The notes beneath the pieces were generated by a model. The model ran no database searches. It was given only the letters and a program-made list of their open reading frames with translations, and had not been told where the DNA came from. This document shows positions 24,532-34,600 of a stretch of DNA of 63,205 bases, piece after piece. The stretch spans positions 205,936 through 269,140 of the forward strand of contig CAJTMV010000003.1 in assembly GCA_910577225.1 (NCBI GenBank). Direction: 5' to 3'. The position numbers and the translations under genes were made by a program. Position 1 is the stretch's first letter; each line of letters begins with the position of its first letter. Source of the stretch: an uncultured Eubacterium sp. (GTDB lineage Bacteria > Bacillota > Clostridia > Lachnospirales > Lachnospiraceae).

Positions 24532-26892
24532 ATGTATATCATTAAAGTATCGGTAAGAAATCTTGTAGAATTTATTTTACGCAGCGGAGATATTGATAAT
24601 CGGGGAGCCGGAGGGATGCAGATGGAAGCCATGCAGCGGGGCAGCAGGATCCATCGTAAACTGCAGAAAAAGGCAGGGCCGCTTTATCATGCGGAGGTTC
24701 CGCTGAAAATGGAATTTGAGGAAGAACAGTATACGATTGTTCTGGAAGGACGGGCGGACGGGATACTGGAGTCAGAGGCCTCCGAAACTGAAGCGGTCGT
24801 TATGATCGATGAGATTAAGGGGGTATTTTTTGATATTTCCGGTATGACAGAACCGGTTACCGTGCACCTGGCACAGGCCAAATGCTATGCTTTTATTTAT
24901 GCGTTTCAGAATCATCTGCAGGAGATCGGCGTCCGAATGACGTATGTCAATCTGGATACGGAGGAACTGCGGTATTTTGCGTTAAGGTATTCGTTTCAGG
25001 AGCTGGAGGAGTGGTTTCTGGCCCTGATGCGGGAATATAAAAAATGGGCGCAGTTTCAGTATGAATGGCGTATGATCAGACAGAAGTCGATCAAAGAGAT
25101 GGCGTTTCCGCTGTCCTGGCGGACAGGGCAAAAGGAACTGGCGGAAGGCGTCTACCGGACCATTCTGCGTAAGAAAAATCTGTTTATCCAGGCGCCGACC
25201 GGAACCGGAAAGACGATCACGACTTTGTTTCCGGCGGTCAAGGCAGTCGGTGAAGAGCTTTCGGATAAAATATTTTATCTTACGGCAAAGACGATCACGG
25301 CGGCAGTCGCAAAAGAAACGCTGGATTTGTTTTATAAAAGCGGATATCACGCGAAGACCGTACAGATTACGGCAAAAGAGAAGCTGTGTCTGATGGAAGA
25401 GACGATATGCAATCCGGATGCGTGCCCTTATGCGAAAGGGCATTTTGACCGGGTCAATGACGCCGTGTATCAGCTTTTGCACGAGGCGGACGTATTTACG
25501 AGAGAGGAAATGATCGAACAGGCGCAAAAGCATATGGTCTGTCCGTTCGAGCTGTGTCTGGATACGGCGTCCTGGGTGGATAATATTATATGTGATTATA
25601 ATTATGTGTTTGATCCCCATGTATATCTGAAACGTTTCTTTGCGGAAGGCGTGCGCGGGGATTATCTGTTTTTGGTTGACGAGGCGCATAATCTGGTAGA
25701 GCGCGGCCGGACGATGTATAGTGCCGATTTATATAAAGAAGATTTTTTAATAGTAAAAAAACTGGTAAAAGAGCGCAGCCCAAAGCTGGCAAAACAACTG
25801 CAAAAATGCAATCAGATTCTGCTTGGCTACAAACGGGAGTGTGAACAGTATCAGTATCATGAAAATATCTCGGAATTTGTATTTGCTCTGATGCGGCTGG
25901 CAGGAGAATATGAGATTTTTCTGCAGAAAAACAGAGAGTTTGAAGATCGGGATACGGTATTGAATCTGTATTTTCAGATTCGGCATTTTTTGGAAATCAG
26001 CGAGCGGCTGGACGAAAATTATGTCATATACTCCGAGCATGAAGAGGAGCGGTTTAAAATACGGCTATATTGTGTAGACCCTTCAGGCAATCTGCAGACG
26101 AGACTGGATAAGGGGCGCAGTACGATCTTTTTTTCGGCGACGCTGCTGCCGATTCAGTATTACAAAAATCTGCTGAGTACCAGAGAAGATAATTATGCGG
26201 TATATGCAAAGACGGTGTTTGAGCCGCATCAGCAGCTGATATTGATCGGAAATGACGTAACAAGCAGATATACGCAGCGCAGTGAAAAACAGTACGAGCG
26301 TATGGCAGAGTATATTTATCAGACCGGTATGCAGAAAAAGGGAAATTATATCGTCTTTTTTCCTTCGTATAAGATGATGGAAGATGTGTACGAAAAGTTT
26401 CTTGCAAAAAATCTGGCGCAGATGGACTGCATCCTGCAGACGAGCGGAATGAAAGAAGCGGATCGGGAACAATTTCTGGAGGAATTTACGGTTGTGCGGC
26501 AACGCTCCATGATCGCGTTTTGCGTGATGGGAGGTATTTTCGGGGAAGGGATCGACTTAAAGGAAGAGCAGCTGATCGGGGCGATGATTATCGGTACCGG
26601 ACTGCCGCAGATTGGAAATGAGAGGGAGATTTTAAAGCAGTTTTATGACGGGCGTTCCGGCAACGGATTTGATTATGCGTATCTGTATCCGGGGATGAAT
26701 AAAGTACTGCAGGCGGCTGGACGCGTCATTCGTACGGTTTCGGATGTGGGAGTCATTGAACTTTTGGACGAACGTTTTTTACGTCGGGAATATCAGGAGC
26801 TGTTTCCGAGAGAATGGGAGCGCTTTGAAGTATGCCATGCGGGGAATGTGGCAGAAAAGCTGCGGCAGTTTTGGGAGCGTGCAGATACCTAA
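24532..26892 (+). CDS. Cas4/RecB-like nuclease fused to a DinG/XPD-type helicase
   Basis: A 786-residue fusion. The N-terminal 165 residues look like a PD-(D/E)XK nuclease: GRADG at 73-77, IDEIKG with Asp93 and Lys96, then a QAKCYAFIYA helix. From about 190 an XPD/DinG helicase follows: Walker A APTGTGKT (221-228), DEAH at 383-386, and a set of cysteines between them (KLCLMEE, ICNPDACPYA, MVCPFELC) fit to hold a 4Fe-4S cluster. The C-terminal motif QAAGRVIRTVSDVG is motif VI. It probably acts in DNA repair or removal of replication blocks. No CRISPR array is seen in the window. The ATG 24532 lacks a strong ribosome binding site. Confidence 0.85.
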   Translation: MYIIKVSVRNLVEFILRSGDIDNRGAGGMQMEAMQRGSRIHRKLQKKAGPLYHAEVPLKMEFEEEQYTIVLEGRADGILESEASETEAVVMIDEIKGVFFDISGMTEPVTVHLAQAKCYAFIYAFQNHLQEIGVRMTYVNLDTEELRYFALRYSFQELEEWFLALMREYKKWAQFQYEWRMIRQKSIKEMAFPLSWRTGQKELAEGVYRTILRKKNLFIQAPTGTGKTITTLFPAVKAVGEELSDKIFYLTAKTITAAVAKETLDLFYKSGYHAKTVQITAKEKLCLMEETICNPDACPYAKGHFDRVNDAVYQLLHEADVFTREEMIEQAQKHMVCPFELCLDTASWVDNIICDYNYVFDPHVYLKRFFAEGVRGDYLFLVDEAHNLVERGRTMYSADLYKEDFLIVKKLVKERSPKLAKQLQKCNQILLGYKRECEQYQYHENISEFVFALMRLAGEYEIFLQKNREFEDRDTVLNLYFQIRHFLEISERLDENYVIYSEHEEERFKIRLYCVDPSGNLQTRLDKGRSTIFFSATLLPIQYYKNLLSTREDNYAVYAKTVFEPHQQLILIGNDVTSRYTQRSEKQYERMAEYIYQTGMQKKGNYIVFFPSYKMMEDVYEKFLAKNLAQMDCILQTSGMKEADREQFLEEFTVVRQRSMIAFCVMGGIFGEGIDLKEEQLIGAMIIGTGLPQIGNEREILKQFYDGRSGNGFDYAYLYPGMNKVLQAAGRVIRTVSDVGVIELLDERFLRREYQELFPREWERFEVCHAGNVAEKLRQFWERADT

Positions 26893-26982
26893 AAGGAATG
26901 TTCGGACTCGCTTCAGAGCGTGTCTGAACATTCTGTGTAGCTGATCCATATGCCTGAAAATGCAGGAAATGATGAAAAAAAC

Positions 26983-27007
26983 TGGTCTGTATCCAGGCCG
27001 TTTTTTG
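26983..27007 (+). terminator. Terminator after the nuclease-helicase gene
   Basis: GGTCTG pairs with CAGGCC-type CCAGGCC around TATC and is followed by TTTTTT. A further hairpin without a T run (GAATGTTC to GAACATTC, 26896-26933) lies closer to the gene. A wider pairing of AAAAACTGG with CCAGTTTTT (26976-27037) may serve both this gene and the convergent VanY-type gene. Confidence 0.7.
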
Positions 27008-27096
27008 TATCAAACGAACCGGAACACGCCAGTTTTTCAACGATTTTATTTCATCGTCATTTGCAGATGAATAAATATTTATTTTTCAGACATGCG

Positions 27097-28299
27097 CTAA
27101 GACAGCGTTTCCAGATATTCTTCGAGACAGATGTCGCTTTCATAGATCTCCTGTGCCGCTTTTACTCCGACATATCGATAATGCCACGGTTCGTAAATAA
27201 TTCCGGTAAGCTGGCTTTTTTCGTTTGGATAGCGCAGGATAAATCCGTATTTCCAGCTGTTTTCCATCAGCCATTGCTGTACCGGCGTATTTTCCTGTGA
27301 AGTATCCAGAGTCTGATGACCTTCGTCTACAATATCGACAGCAAGTCCCAGCTGGTGCTCGCTTGTACCGGGCCGTGCTACGGATGTAGCGGCTTTGATA
27401 CGGGCGTCTTTTTTGGAATATCCCTGCGCGCACAGTTCATCGATGCGTTCCTGAAACAGCATTTTTTGCTTTTCCGTTGAACGGTACGAAGAACAGATTA
27501 AAGGAGACAGTCCGGCGCTGCGGCAGTCGGCCAGCATTTCCATAAGCGGCGAATAACAGCGGCTGTCGATAGAATGACCGTTAGGCAGCGCGGACAGAGT
27601 AAAGGTATAGTCGTCTGGCAGCCGGTTCCATGGATTAACAAGAACCAGATTCCAGTCGCCGGAAGTATAAGTAATATGCGTGGATTCGTCATCTGTCGTT
27701 GTATCGACCAGCAGATCTTCCGGCAGACGTTCAGGAACAGGCAGCGTCAGACTGTCCGCGTTGGATGAAAACTGTAACTGATTATCTGCATTGGAATAGT
27801 AAGTATGATCATCGGCCGTTTCATTCGGAGAATAAAGCGTCTGCTCATCGGCAGCTGTAACCGGCGGCTGTTTCGCAGCGTCAGAATCCGTATACGATAC
27901 GACAGCGTCGGAATCGGGTTCTTTTGGCAGTGCAGGCTGTCCGTCGTCTGGTTCCTGTCTGTCTGACCCGGTATCTGTCGTTTTTTTCGAAGATGCGGGC
28001 GGATTCGTACTGGTATCCGCAGAAGCTGTCTGCGGCAGCGGCTCTGTGAGCAATGCCATGGTCTGGTCAGTATGTCGATTCCAGGTATTGCTGACAGAGT
28101 GCAGGTTTACCAGCGACCAGTCTGCGTCAGCCAGCAGGACAAACGTAAAGACCGAAGAACAGAGCATACATTTGATACAGGTATGACGAGAGGCGCGGCT
28201 TTTTTTCTTTTGTGTAACGTTCCTTCGCTTTGCGGAACGTGTCGTATATCCGGAAGATTTTTCCTGCGGTTTTGTTTGTGGCATCTTTTGTGTATACAT
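27097..28299 (-). CDS. D-alanyl-D-alanine carboxypeptidase, VanY/M15B type
   Basis: A zinc peptidase that trims the terminal D-Ala of peptidoglycan stem peptides. A basic N-terminal region and one membrane segment (about 42-62) anchor it. A long Thr/Ser/Asp-rich linker follows (about 85-220). The catalytic domain has CSSYRSTEKQ, TSEHQLGLAVDIV (SxHxxGxAxD, His near 315 and Asp near 322) and EPWHYRYVG (His near 373). It is the last gene of the leftward unit with a two-component system. VanY-type enzymes can lower glycopeptide susceptibility, but there are no vanHAX genes, so this is more likely a housekeeping cell-wall enzyme. Confidence 0.88.
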   Translation of the reverse strand: MYTQKMPQTKPQEKSSGYTTRSAKRRNVTQKKKSRASRHTCIKCMLCSSVFTFVLLADADWSLVNLHSVSNTWNRHTDQTMALLTEPLPQTASADTSTNPPASSKKTTDTGSDRQEPDDGQPALPKEPDSDAVVSYTDSDAAKQPPVTAADEQTLYSPNETADDHTYYSNADNQLQFSSNADSLTLPVPERLPEDLLVDTTTDDESTHITYTSGDWNLVLVNPWNRLPDDYTFTLSALPNGHSIDSRCYSPLMEMLADCRSAGLSPLICSSYRSTEKQKMLFQERIDELCAQGYSKKDARIKAATSVARPGTSEHQLGLAVDIVDEGHQTLDTSQENTPVQQWLMENSWKYGFILRYPNEKSQLTGIIYEPWHYRYVGVKAAQEIYESDICLEEYLETLS

Positions 28300-28448
28300 G
28301 GAGGGACCTCACTTTCCTGGCGGGATAGGCAAAACAGTATATCCCATATAGTTATCGGAAGAGATGGGATAATTATAACAGCATCCTGCAAACAAAAAAC
28401 ATTTTTTTGGCATCGTTTCAGCATCGAGTCTGAAAAATAAGTGCCAGC

Positions 28449-29285
28449 CTAATTAATGATGATGCATTCCGGACGTATTTTCAAAGGAAGTTCGATCGAT
28501 GTTCCGGTTTCTTCTTTGAGCTGTATCGTATAGTATGCTTCGATGATGCTGTCTTTTTTTTCAAACAGAGTGTTGTAAGTATGGACAAAAGATTGTTTCA
28601 GCGCCGCTGCAGGCAGTTCGTAATAATGTTCTGCAAAGGCGGCGACAGCATCGGCGTAAACATCCAGTTCCTGACTGCCGGAACTCGTCAGTATCTGTGC
28701 CTGTTCGGTAAACATGGAACCGGCGACTGCTTTGCCGCTCTTATCGTCAAACCAGATATTGATCCAATAACCGGAATTAAAATAGATGCCGCAGGACCAG
28801 ACAACCGCGGTAGTAATGTCTGCGGCAGATTTACCAGAATGGTCTTTTTTTGCTTTTTGCGCGTCGACAGCCGAAGGGAGCGTGTGATCGGTGGAGCTGT
28901 CCGAAGGCTGGGTGCTGTCAGAAACGATGGCCAGCTGCAGCGCTGTCGTATAATTTGTAATATCGTATGCGGAATCGGGAGAAAGGACGCCGTATTCTGT
29001 CAGCTGTTTCAACAGTCTGCAGGCAGCCGCATATATTTCTTCTCCGGTCCGGCTGCTTCCGGCAGACGGATATTCTACAAAATAGTGGTCTTTGGATAAG
29101 AGGCGTAGTGTGTCGAACAGGCTGGAGCTATACGTAAGTTCCGGCGGTTCGATTGCGGTATGTTCGATTTTTGCAAAAATAAGGCGGTCCTGATAGTCGT
29201 TCAGCATCGATGGAAGTAAAAAACCAGCGGTACAGACAGCGACCGTCAAAGACAGATACAAACAGGTAATGAAAAATTTTTTCAT
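28449..29285 (-). CDS. Membrane-anchored protein of unknown function
   Basis: A 278-residue protein with one N-terminal membrane segment (about 4-24) and a large outer domain. I do not recognise a family. A Ser/Asp-rich stretch in the middle (about 120-155) is probably a linker; a beta-rich part (VVWSCGIYFNSGYWINIWF) follows. Its start overlaps the histidine kinase stop by 4 bp (ATGA), so it is cotranslated with the two-component system and could be a sensor accessory or target. Confidence 0.75.
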   Translation of the reverse strand: MKKFFITCLYLSLTVAVCTAGFLLPSMLNDYQDRLIFAKIEHTAIEPPELTYSSSLFDTLRLLSKDHYFVEYPSAGSSRTGEEIYAAACRLLKQLTEYGVLSPDSAYDITNYTTALQLAIVSDSTQPSDSSTDHTLPSAVDAQKAKKDHSGKSAADITTAVVWSCGIYFNSGYWINIWFDDKSGKAVAGSMFTEQAQILTSSGSQELDVYADAVAAFAEHYYELPAAALKQSFVHTYNTLFEKKDSIIEAYYTIQLKEETGTSIELPLKIRPECIIIN

Positions 29286-30682
29286 GCCGGGCCTCCTTTC
29301 AGAGTTACGGTTACCGTTGTACCGTAACCTTCTTCACTTTCAAACGATATCGTGCCGTGATGCATTTTTGCAATTTCCGCGCAGAGCGTCAGGCCGAGTC
29401 CTGCGCCGCCCTGTGCCCGTGAACGGGATTTGTCCACGCGGTAAAAAGCCTCGGTAATATGTGAGAGAGCGGTTTTTGGCATGCCGCTGCCGTTATCAGA
29501 TACTTTGACCAGACAGCCGTCTGCAGTCATTACGGAGCTGACGCAGATAGAGCCGCCGTCAGTCAGCGCTTTTCTTGCGTTCTCGATCAGATTGACAAGC
29601 AGAGAACCGAAAAAATCAGTATCCAGCATACAATGACCGTCCTCGCACGTACATTGCAGCACGATCTGTTCCTTTGCCAGAACTGGTTTTAAATGGCTGA
29701 CCAGATCTGAAATAATATCTGACGGAGACGCTTTTGTAAGTGTAAATGACTCGTGTTCCGATACAAAGATGTCGAGCAGCTTTAAAGACAGGTGTTCGAG
29801 TCGTTTTCCTTCTGAAAAGATGTATTTTGCGGCTTCCAGCTCGTCTTCCTTTGACAGCGACTGACTTCTTAACAGATCGGCATAACCGATAATGGACGTC
29901 ATCGGCGTTTTCAGCTCGTGTGTAAAATTACCGATAAACAGGTTCTGGCGTTCCATCGATTCCTGCAGTTCTTCGATGCTGTTTTGCAGGTGGTCAGCCA
30001 TCTGGTCAAAATCTCTGGAAACGGCGCCGACTTCGTCATTGCTTTTAATGCTGCTTCGATAATCGTAATTGCCGGACGCAATTTCGCGGGATGCCCTGGA
30101 AAGGCGGGCCAGCGGTCTGGTCAGGAAAAAAGCAAGGATATAGGAAAAGCAGGCGCATGCCAGAAGGAGTATAATAAAAATCTGCTGGTAAAGATTCTGC
30201 TGACTGGTACGGGCTTCATAAATCGATGAGATATCATAGGCGGCATCCAGATAATAAATCTCCCTGCCGACAAAAAAAGAGCCGGAAAGCTGAAGATAAT
30301 GGCGGGAATCCGGCGCTGAAAAGACGGTGCAGGCAAGATGGGACGTGTCGATCTGTTCCGAAAGATTTCGAAAATGAGCGACAACAGTCCCTTTGGAATA
30401 CAGCGTTTCGGTTTGTGAATGCAGCTGCAGCGCCGCTCCGAACGCATCCTGTGCAGAGAGCTGTTCCAATATTTTAGAAATGTCTTTTTCGTCGGTCCAT
30501 TCGTCCATATTGTTGACAATCTGCAGCGTATTTAAGATCATGCGGTACGATTCCTGCGCCGCTGTTTTTTCCTGCTGCAAAGAGGTCTGAAAGGTAATGG
30601 ATATAAGGGCGCTTCCGCCTGCTCCGAAAAACAGCGCCATAAGTGTAATCATACAGCAGGTAGCTTTGATACGAAATTTCAT
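29282..30682 (-). CDS. Sensor histidine kinase
   Basis: A 466-residue membrane kinase. Two membrane segments (about 10-30 and 165-190) enclose an outer sensor domain; a HAMP domain follows (RPLARLSRASREIASGNYDY). The HisKA box is NFTHELKTPMTSIIGY with the phospho-acceptor His. The ATPase part has an N box (LLVNLIENARKAL), G1 (VSDNGSGM) and G2 (GGAGLGL). It overlaps the response regulator gene by 4 bp. The signal is unknown; the downstream carboxypeptidase suggests cell-wall stress. Confidence 0.93.
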   Translation of the reverse strand: MKFRIKATCCMITLMALFFGAGGSALISITFQTSLQQEKTAAQESYRMILNTLQIVNNMDEWTDEKDISKILEQLSAQDAFGAALQLHSQTETLYSKGTVVAHFRNLSEQIDTSHLACTVFSAPDSRHYLQLSGSFFVGREIYYLDAAYDISSIYEARTSQQNLYQQIFIILLLACACFSYILAFFLTRPLARLSRASREIASGNYDYRSSIKSNDEVGAVSRDFDQMADHLQNSIEELQESMERQNLFIGNFTHELKTPMTSIIGYADLLRSQSLSKEDELEAAKYIFSEGKRLEHLSLKLLDIFVSEHESFTLTKASPSDIISDLVSHLKPVLAKEQIVLQCTCEDGHCMLDTDFFGSLLVNLIENARKALTDGGSICVSSVMTADGCLVKVSDNGSGMPKTALSHITEAFYRVDKSRSRAQGGAGLGLTLCAEIAKMHHGTISFESEEGYGTTVTVTLKGGPA

Positions 30683-31338
30683 GTTTTTACCTCAAGCCGG
30701 TATCCGACTTTATTGACGGCGAGCAGTTCTTTTTCCAGATGCGCCTTGCGGCGCAGACGCTGAATATGCAGATCTACGGTTTTGCTGCCATAAATGAACT
30801 CTTTTTCCCAGATACGCTCATAGATGGTCTCACGGTACAGGGCTGTATTTGGATTTTGTACAAATAACAGCAGCAGTTCGTATTCTTTCGGGGTCAGCGC
30901 GATTTCTGCTCCGTCGCGGGTTACTTTTCTGGAACGGGTATCGATTACAAGGCCGGCAATGGCGATCGTTTCTTCGGTCTTGTGATAACGGCGCAGTACG
31001 ACGTCTACGCGTGCCAGCAGTTCGATAATTTCAAACGGTTTTACAATATAGTCCTCAGCGCCCATGCGCAGACCTTTTACTTTATCCGATACGGAATTTT
31101 TCGCGGTAATAAAAATAACAGGGATTTCCAGCGGACGAATATATTCCAGCAGTTCAAATCCGTCAATATCCGGAAGCATAATATCCAGTAAGATCAGATC
31201 ATAGCTGCCGGCATCGATCAGATCGGCAGCCTGTGTGCCGTTAAACGCACAGTCGCACAGATAGCCGGCATTTTTCAGGCTTAAGCGGATCAGATTAGAG
31301 ATCGGTTTCTCGTCTTCAGCGATCAGTATATGAATCAA
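30679..31338 (-). CDS. OmpR/PhoB-type response regulator
   Basis: A 219-residue regulator. The receiver domain has the acidic pocket AEDEKP, the phospho-acceptor Asp in LILLDIMLPD, and the conserved Thr/Lys (FITAKN, IVKPF). The C-terminal winged helix ends VNKVGYRLEV, typical of this class. It is first in the leftward operon kinase-anchored protein-carboxypeptidase. GGAGGAACC stands before the ATG. Confidence 0.94.
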   Translation of the reverse strand: MIHILIAEDEKPISNLIRLSLKNAGYLCDCAFNGTQAADLIDAGSYDLILLDIMLPDIDGFELLEYIRPLEIPVIFITAKNSVSDKVKGLRMGAEDYIVKPFEIIELLARVDVVLRRYHKTEETIAIAGLVIDTRSRKVTRDGAEIALTPKEYELLLLFVQNPNTALYRETIYERIWEKEFIYGSKTVDLHIQRLRRKAHLEKELLAVNKVGYRLEVKT

Positions 31339-31446
31339 GGCAGGTTCCTCCAGAATCAGGAATTTACATTGGGTCAGGCAGAAAAAGTAATATTCTGCGC
31401 ATTTACTTTACAATGAGAAAGCATCAAAACGGCAAATATATGGGGA

Positions 31447-31604
31447 ATGTGAACAGTAACACGAATGTAACAGTTACATGGGTTATCTGAACTGTTACAC
31501 ACGAATACAAACAGACAGATAAATTATAACAAAGAAGTATGGAAAAAGCAAACAGAATGCGGTATACTCCATATATGTAATTTTGATGAGTTACTGTTCA
31601 CACC
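31447..31604. repeat. Dispersed motif TGTGAACAGTAAC, two opposite copies
   Basis: TGTGAACAGTAAC appears near 31448-31460 and GTTACTGTTCACACC at 31590-31604. Between them lie further related pieces (TGTAACAGTTACA, GAACTGTTACACAC). The same 14-15-bp motif occurs at 44810-44824 and 53715-53728, always between genes. The function is unknown; it could be a protein-binding site or a small dispersed repeat. This region also separates the leftward regulator operon from purL. Confidence 0.6.
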
Positions 31605-31664
31605 AGGGGGATGCAGGTACTGCGGACCCGTAAAAACGCGTAAATTTAGCAGGAGGAACTTAAA

Positions 31665-34600
31665 ATGGGAAATGTAAGACGTGTATTTGCTGAAAAAAAA
31701 CCGCCGTTTGCTGTAGCCGCAAAATCGTTAAAGCATGAGATCAGGCACTATCTGGGGATTTCCGGCGTCACGGACGTGCGGGAACTGATTCGCTATGATG
31801 TGGAGAACATTTCAGACAAGACATTTGAGATAGCAAAAATCACAGTGTTTTCAGAACCGCCTGTGGATGATATTTATGAGGAAACGTTTGATGCCAGAGG
31901 CGGCAGGGTCTTTTCCGTGGAATATCTGCCGGGACAGTTCGATCAGCGGGCGGATTCTGCGAAGCAGTGTATTCAGCTGCTAAACGACGCGGAAGAGCCG
32001 ATTATCCGCACAGCAGTTACGTATGTGATTTCCGGACAGATGAGCGACCATGAGTTTGAAGCAGTCAAAAAGCATTGCATCAATCCGGTAGATTCAAGGG
32101 AAACCGGGATTCAAAAGCCAGAGACGCTTGTGATGGAATTTGAAGAACCAAAAGATGTCATTACGTTTGCTTCGTTTATCGAAATGACGCAGGATCAGCT
32201 GAAGGAACTTTATGATTCGTTAAATCTTGCTATGACATTTAAGGATTTTCTTCATATTCGTAATTATTTTGAGAATGAGGAAAAACGCAATCCGACGATG
32301 ACAGAAATCCGTGTGCTGGACACGTACTGGTCGGATCACTGCCGGCATACGACGTTTCTGACAGAGCTTACGGATGTTTCTTTTGCGGACGGATATTACC
32401 GTAAACCGATGGAGGATACGTATCAGGATTATCTGGCTACGTTTAAGGATCTGTATCAGGGACGCAGCGATAAATTTGTCTGTCTGATGGATCTGGCGCT
32501 GATGGCGATGAAGCGGCTGAAACAGGAAGGGAAGCTGCAGGATCAGGAAGAATCAGACGAAATTAACGCCTGCTCGATCGTCGTTCCGGTAGAGATCGAC
32601 GGCCAGACGCAGGAATGGCTTGTGAACTTTAAAAATGAGACACACAATCATCCGACAGAAATCGAACCGTTCGGCGGCGCTGCGACATGTCTGGGCGGAG
32701 CGATCAGAGATCCGCTGTCTGGGCGTACGTATGTCTATCAGGCGATGCGCGTGACGGGAGCGGCAGATCCGACGCGTCCGGTCAGCGAGACACTGGAAGG
32801 CAAGCTGCCGCAGAAAAATCTGACCAGAGGAGCTGCAAAAGGTTATTCTTCGTATGGGAATCAGATCGGGCTGGCGACCGGATATGTCAGGGAAATCTAT
32901 CATCCGGATTATGTGGCAAAACGTATGGAAATCGGCGCGGTGATGGGAGCCGCTCCAAGAGCAGCGGTACAGCGGCTGACATCGGATCCCGGAGATGTGA
33001 TCGTACTGCTGGGCGGACGGACCGGTCGTGACGGATGCGGCGGTGCGACGGGCTCTTCCAAAGCGCATACGACGCAGTCCATCGATACGTGCGGCGCAGA
33101 GGTACAAAAAGGAAACGCGCCGACAGAGCGTAAGCTGCAGCGGCTGTTCCGCAGACCGGAAGTATCGCACATCATTAAAAAATGTAATGATTTTGGCGCG
33201 GGCGGCGTGTCCGTGGCGATTGGCGAGCTGGCGGACGGACTTCGGGTGGAGCTGGATAAAGTACCGAAAAAATATGCCGGACTGGACGGCACGGAAATCG
33301 CGATTTCCGAGTCTCAGGAACGTATGGCGTGCGTGATTGCGCCGCAGGATGTGGAACAGTTTCTTTCCTATGCGGCAGAAGAAAATCTGGAAGCCGTCCC
33401 GGTTGCGGTTGTAACCGAAGAACCGAGACTGGTGCTGGTATGGAGAGACAGGGAGATCGTGAATATTTCCCGGGCGTTTTTAAATACAAACGGCGCACAT
33501 CAGGAAGCGGCAGTGGCTGTCGATATGCCGGCCGCAGAACAAAATTACTTCCAAAAACCGGGACTTGCCACAGTAAATGAAGATCTTGCAAAAGATGATG
33601 TAAAAGCTGCATGGCTGGATACGTTAAAAGATCTGAACGTATGCTCGCAGAAGGGACTTGTAGAGATGTTTGACGGCTCCATTGGCGCAGGAAGCGTTTT
33701 TATGCCATATGGGGGACGTTATCAGCTGACCGAAACACAATGTATGGTAGCAAAGCTGCCGGTATTACAGGGAAAAACCGATACTGTAACTATGATGGCT
33801 TATGGATTTGATCCGTATCTGTCCAGCTGGTCGCCATATCACGGAGCAGTCTGGGCCGTACTGGAATCTTTGTCCAGAATCGTGGCGTCCGGCGGGGATT
33901 ACAGCAAAGTACGGTTTACATTTCAGGAATATTTCCGCAGGATGAGCGAAGAGCCGTCCAGATGGAGCCAGCCGTTTGCCTCGCTGCTTGGCGCATATGC
34001 TGCGCAGATCGGGTTTGGCCTGCCTTCGATCGGCGGGAAGGATTCCATGTCTGGGACGTTTAACGAGATCGATGTTCCGCCGACGCTCGTATCGTTTGCC
34101 GTAGATGTGGCAAAGCAGCAGGATATTATTACACCAGAATTAAAGAAAGCAGGAAATCGTCTGATTCTGCTGAATATAGAGACGGATGAATATGATCTGC
34201 CTGTTTACGAACAGGTAAAGAACTTATACGATACCTTCCATCTGCTGATTGGAAAACGGGCAGTTGTTTCTGCTTATGCGCTGGATGGGAAAGGAATTGC
34301 CGCAGCTGTCAGCAGGATGGCATTTGGCAATAAACTCGGCGTGGCGCTGGATCAGAGCGTACTGACGCCGAAACAGCTGTTTTCGCCTGCATTTGGATGT
34401 TTTGTGGCAGAAGTCGGGGCGGAGAGTCTTGCACAGGTAAAAGAAACGATTCATGCGGCAGGACTGGACGATGCGTTTGCAGTGATTGGCGAGGTAAGTG
34501 CGGACGCTGCCTTTAGCTATGGCGACGCCGCAATTCCGATGGAAGAAGCGATTGCGGCATGGACCGGGACACTGGAAAAAGTATTTCCAACGATTGCGAC

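Noticed and set aside
27097..31338. Vancomycin-resistance gene cluster
   Set aside because: Only VanRS/VanY-like parts are present; vanH, vanA-type ligase and vanX are missing.
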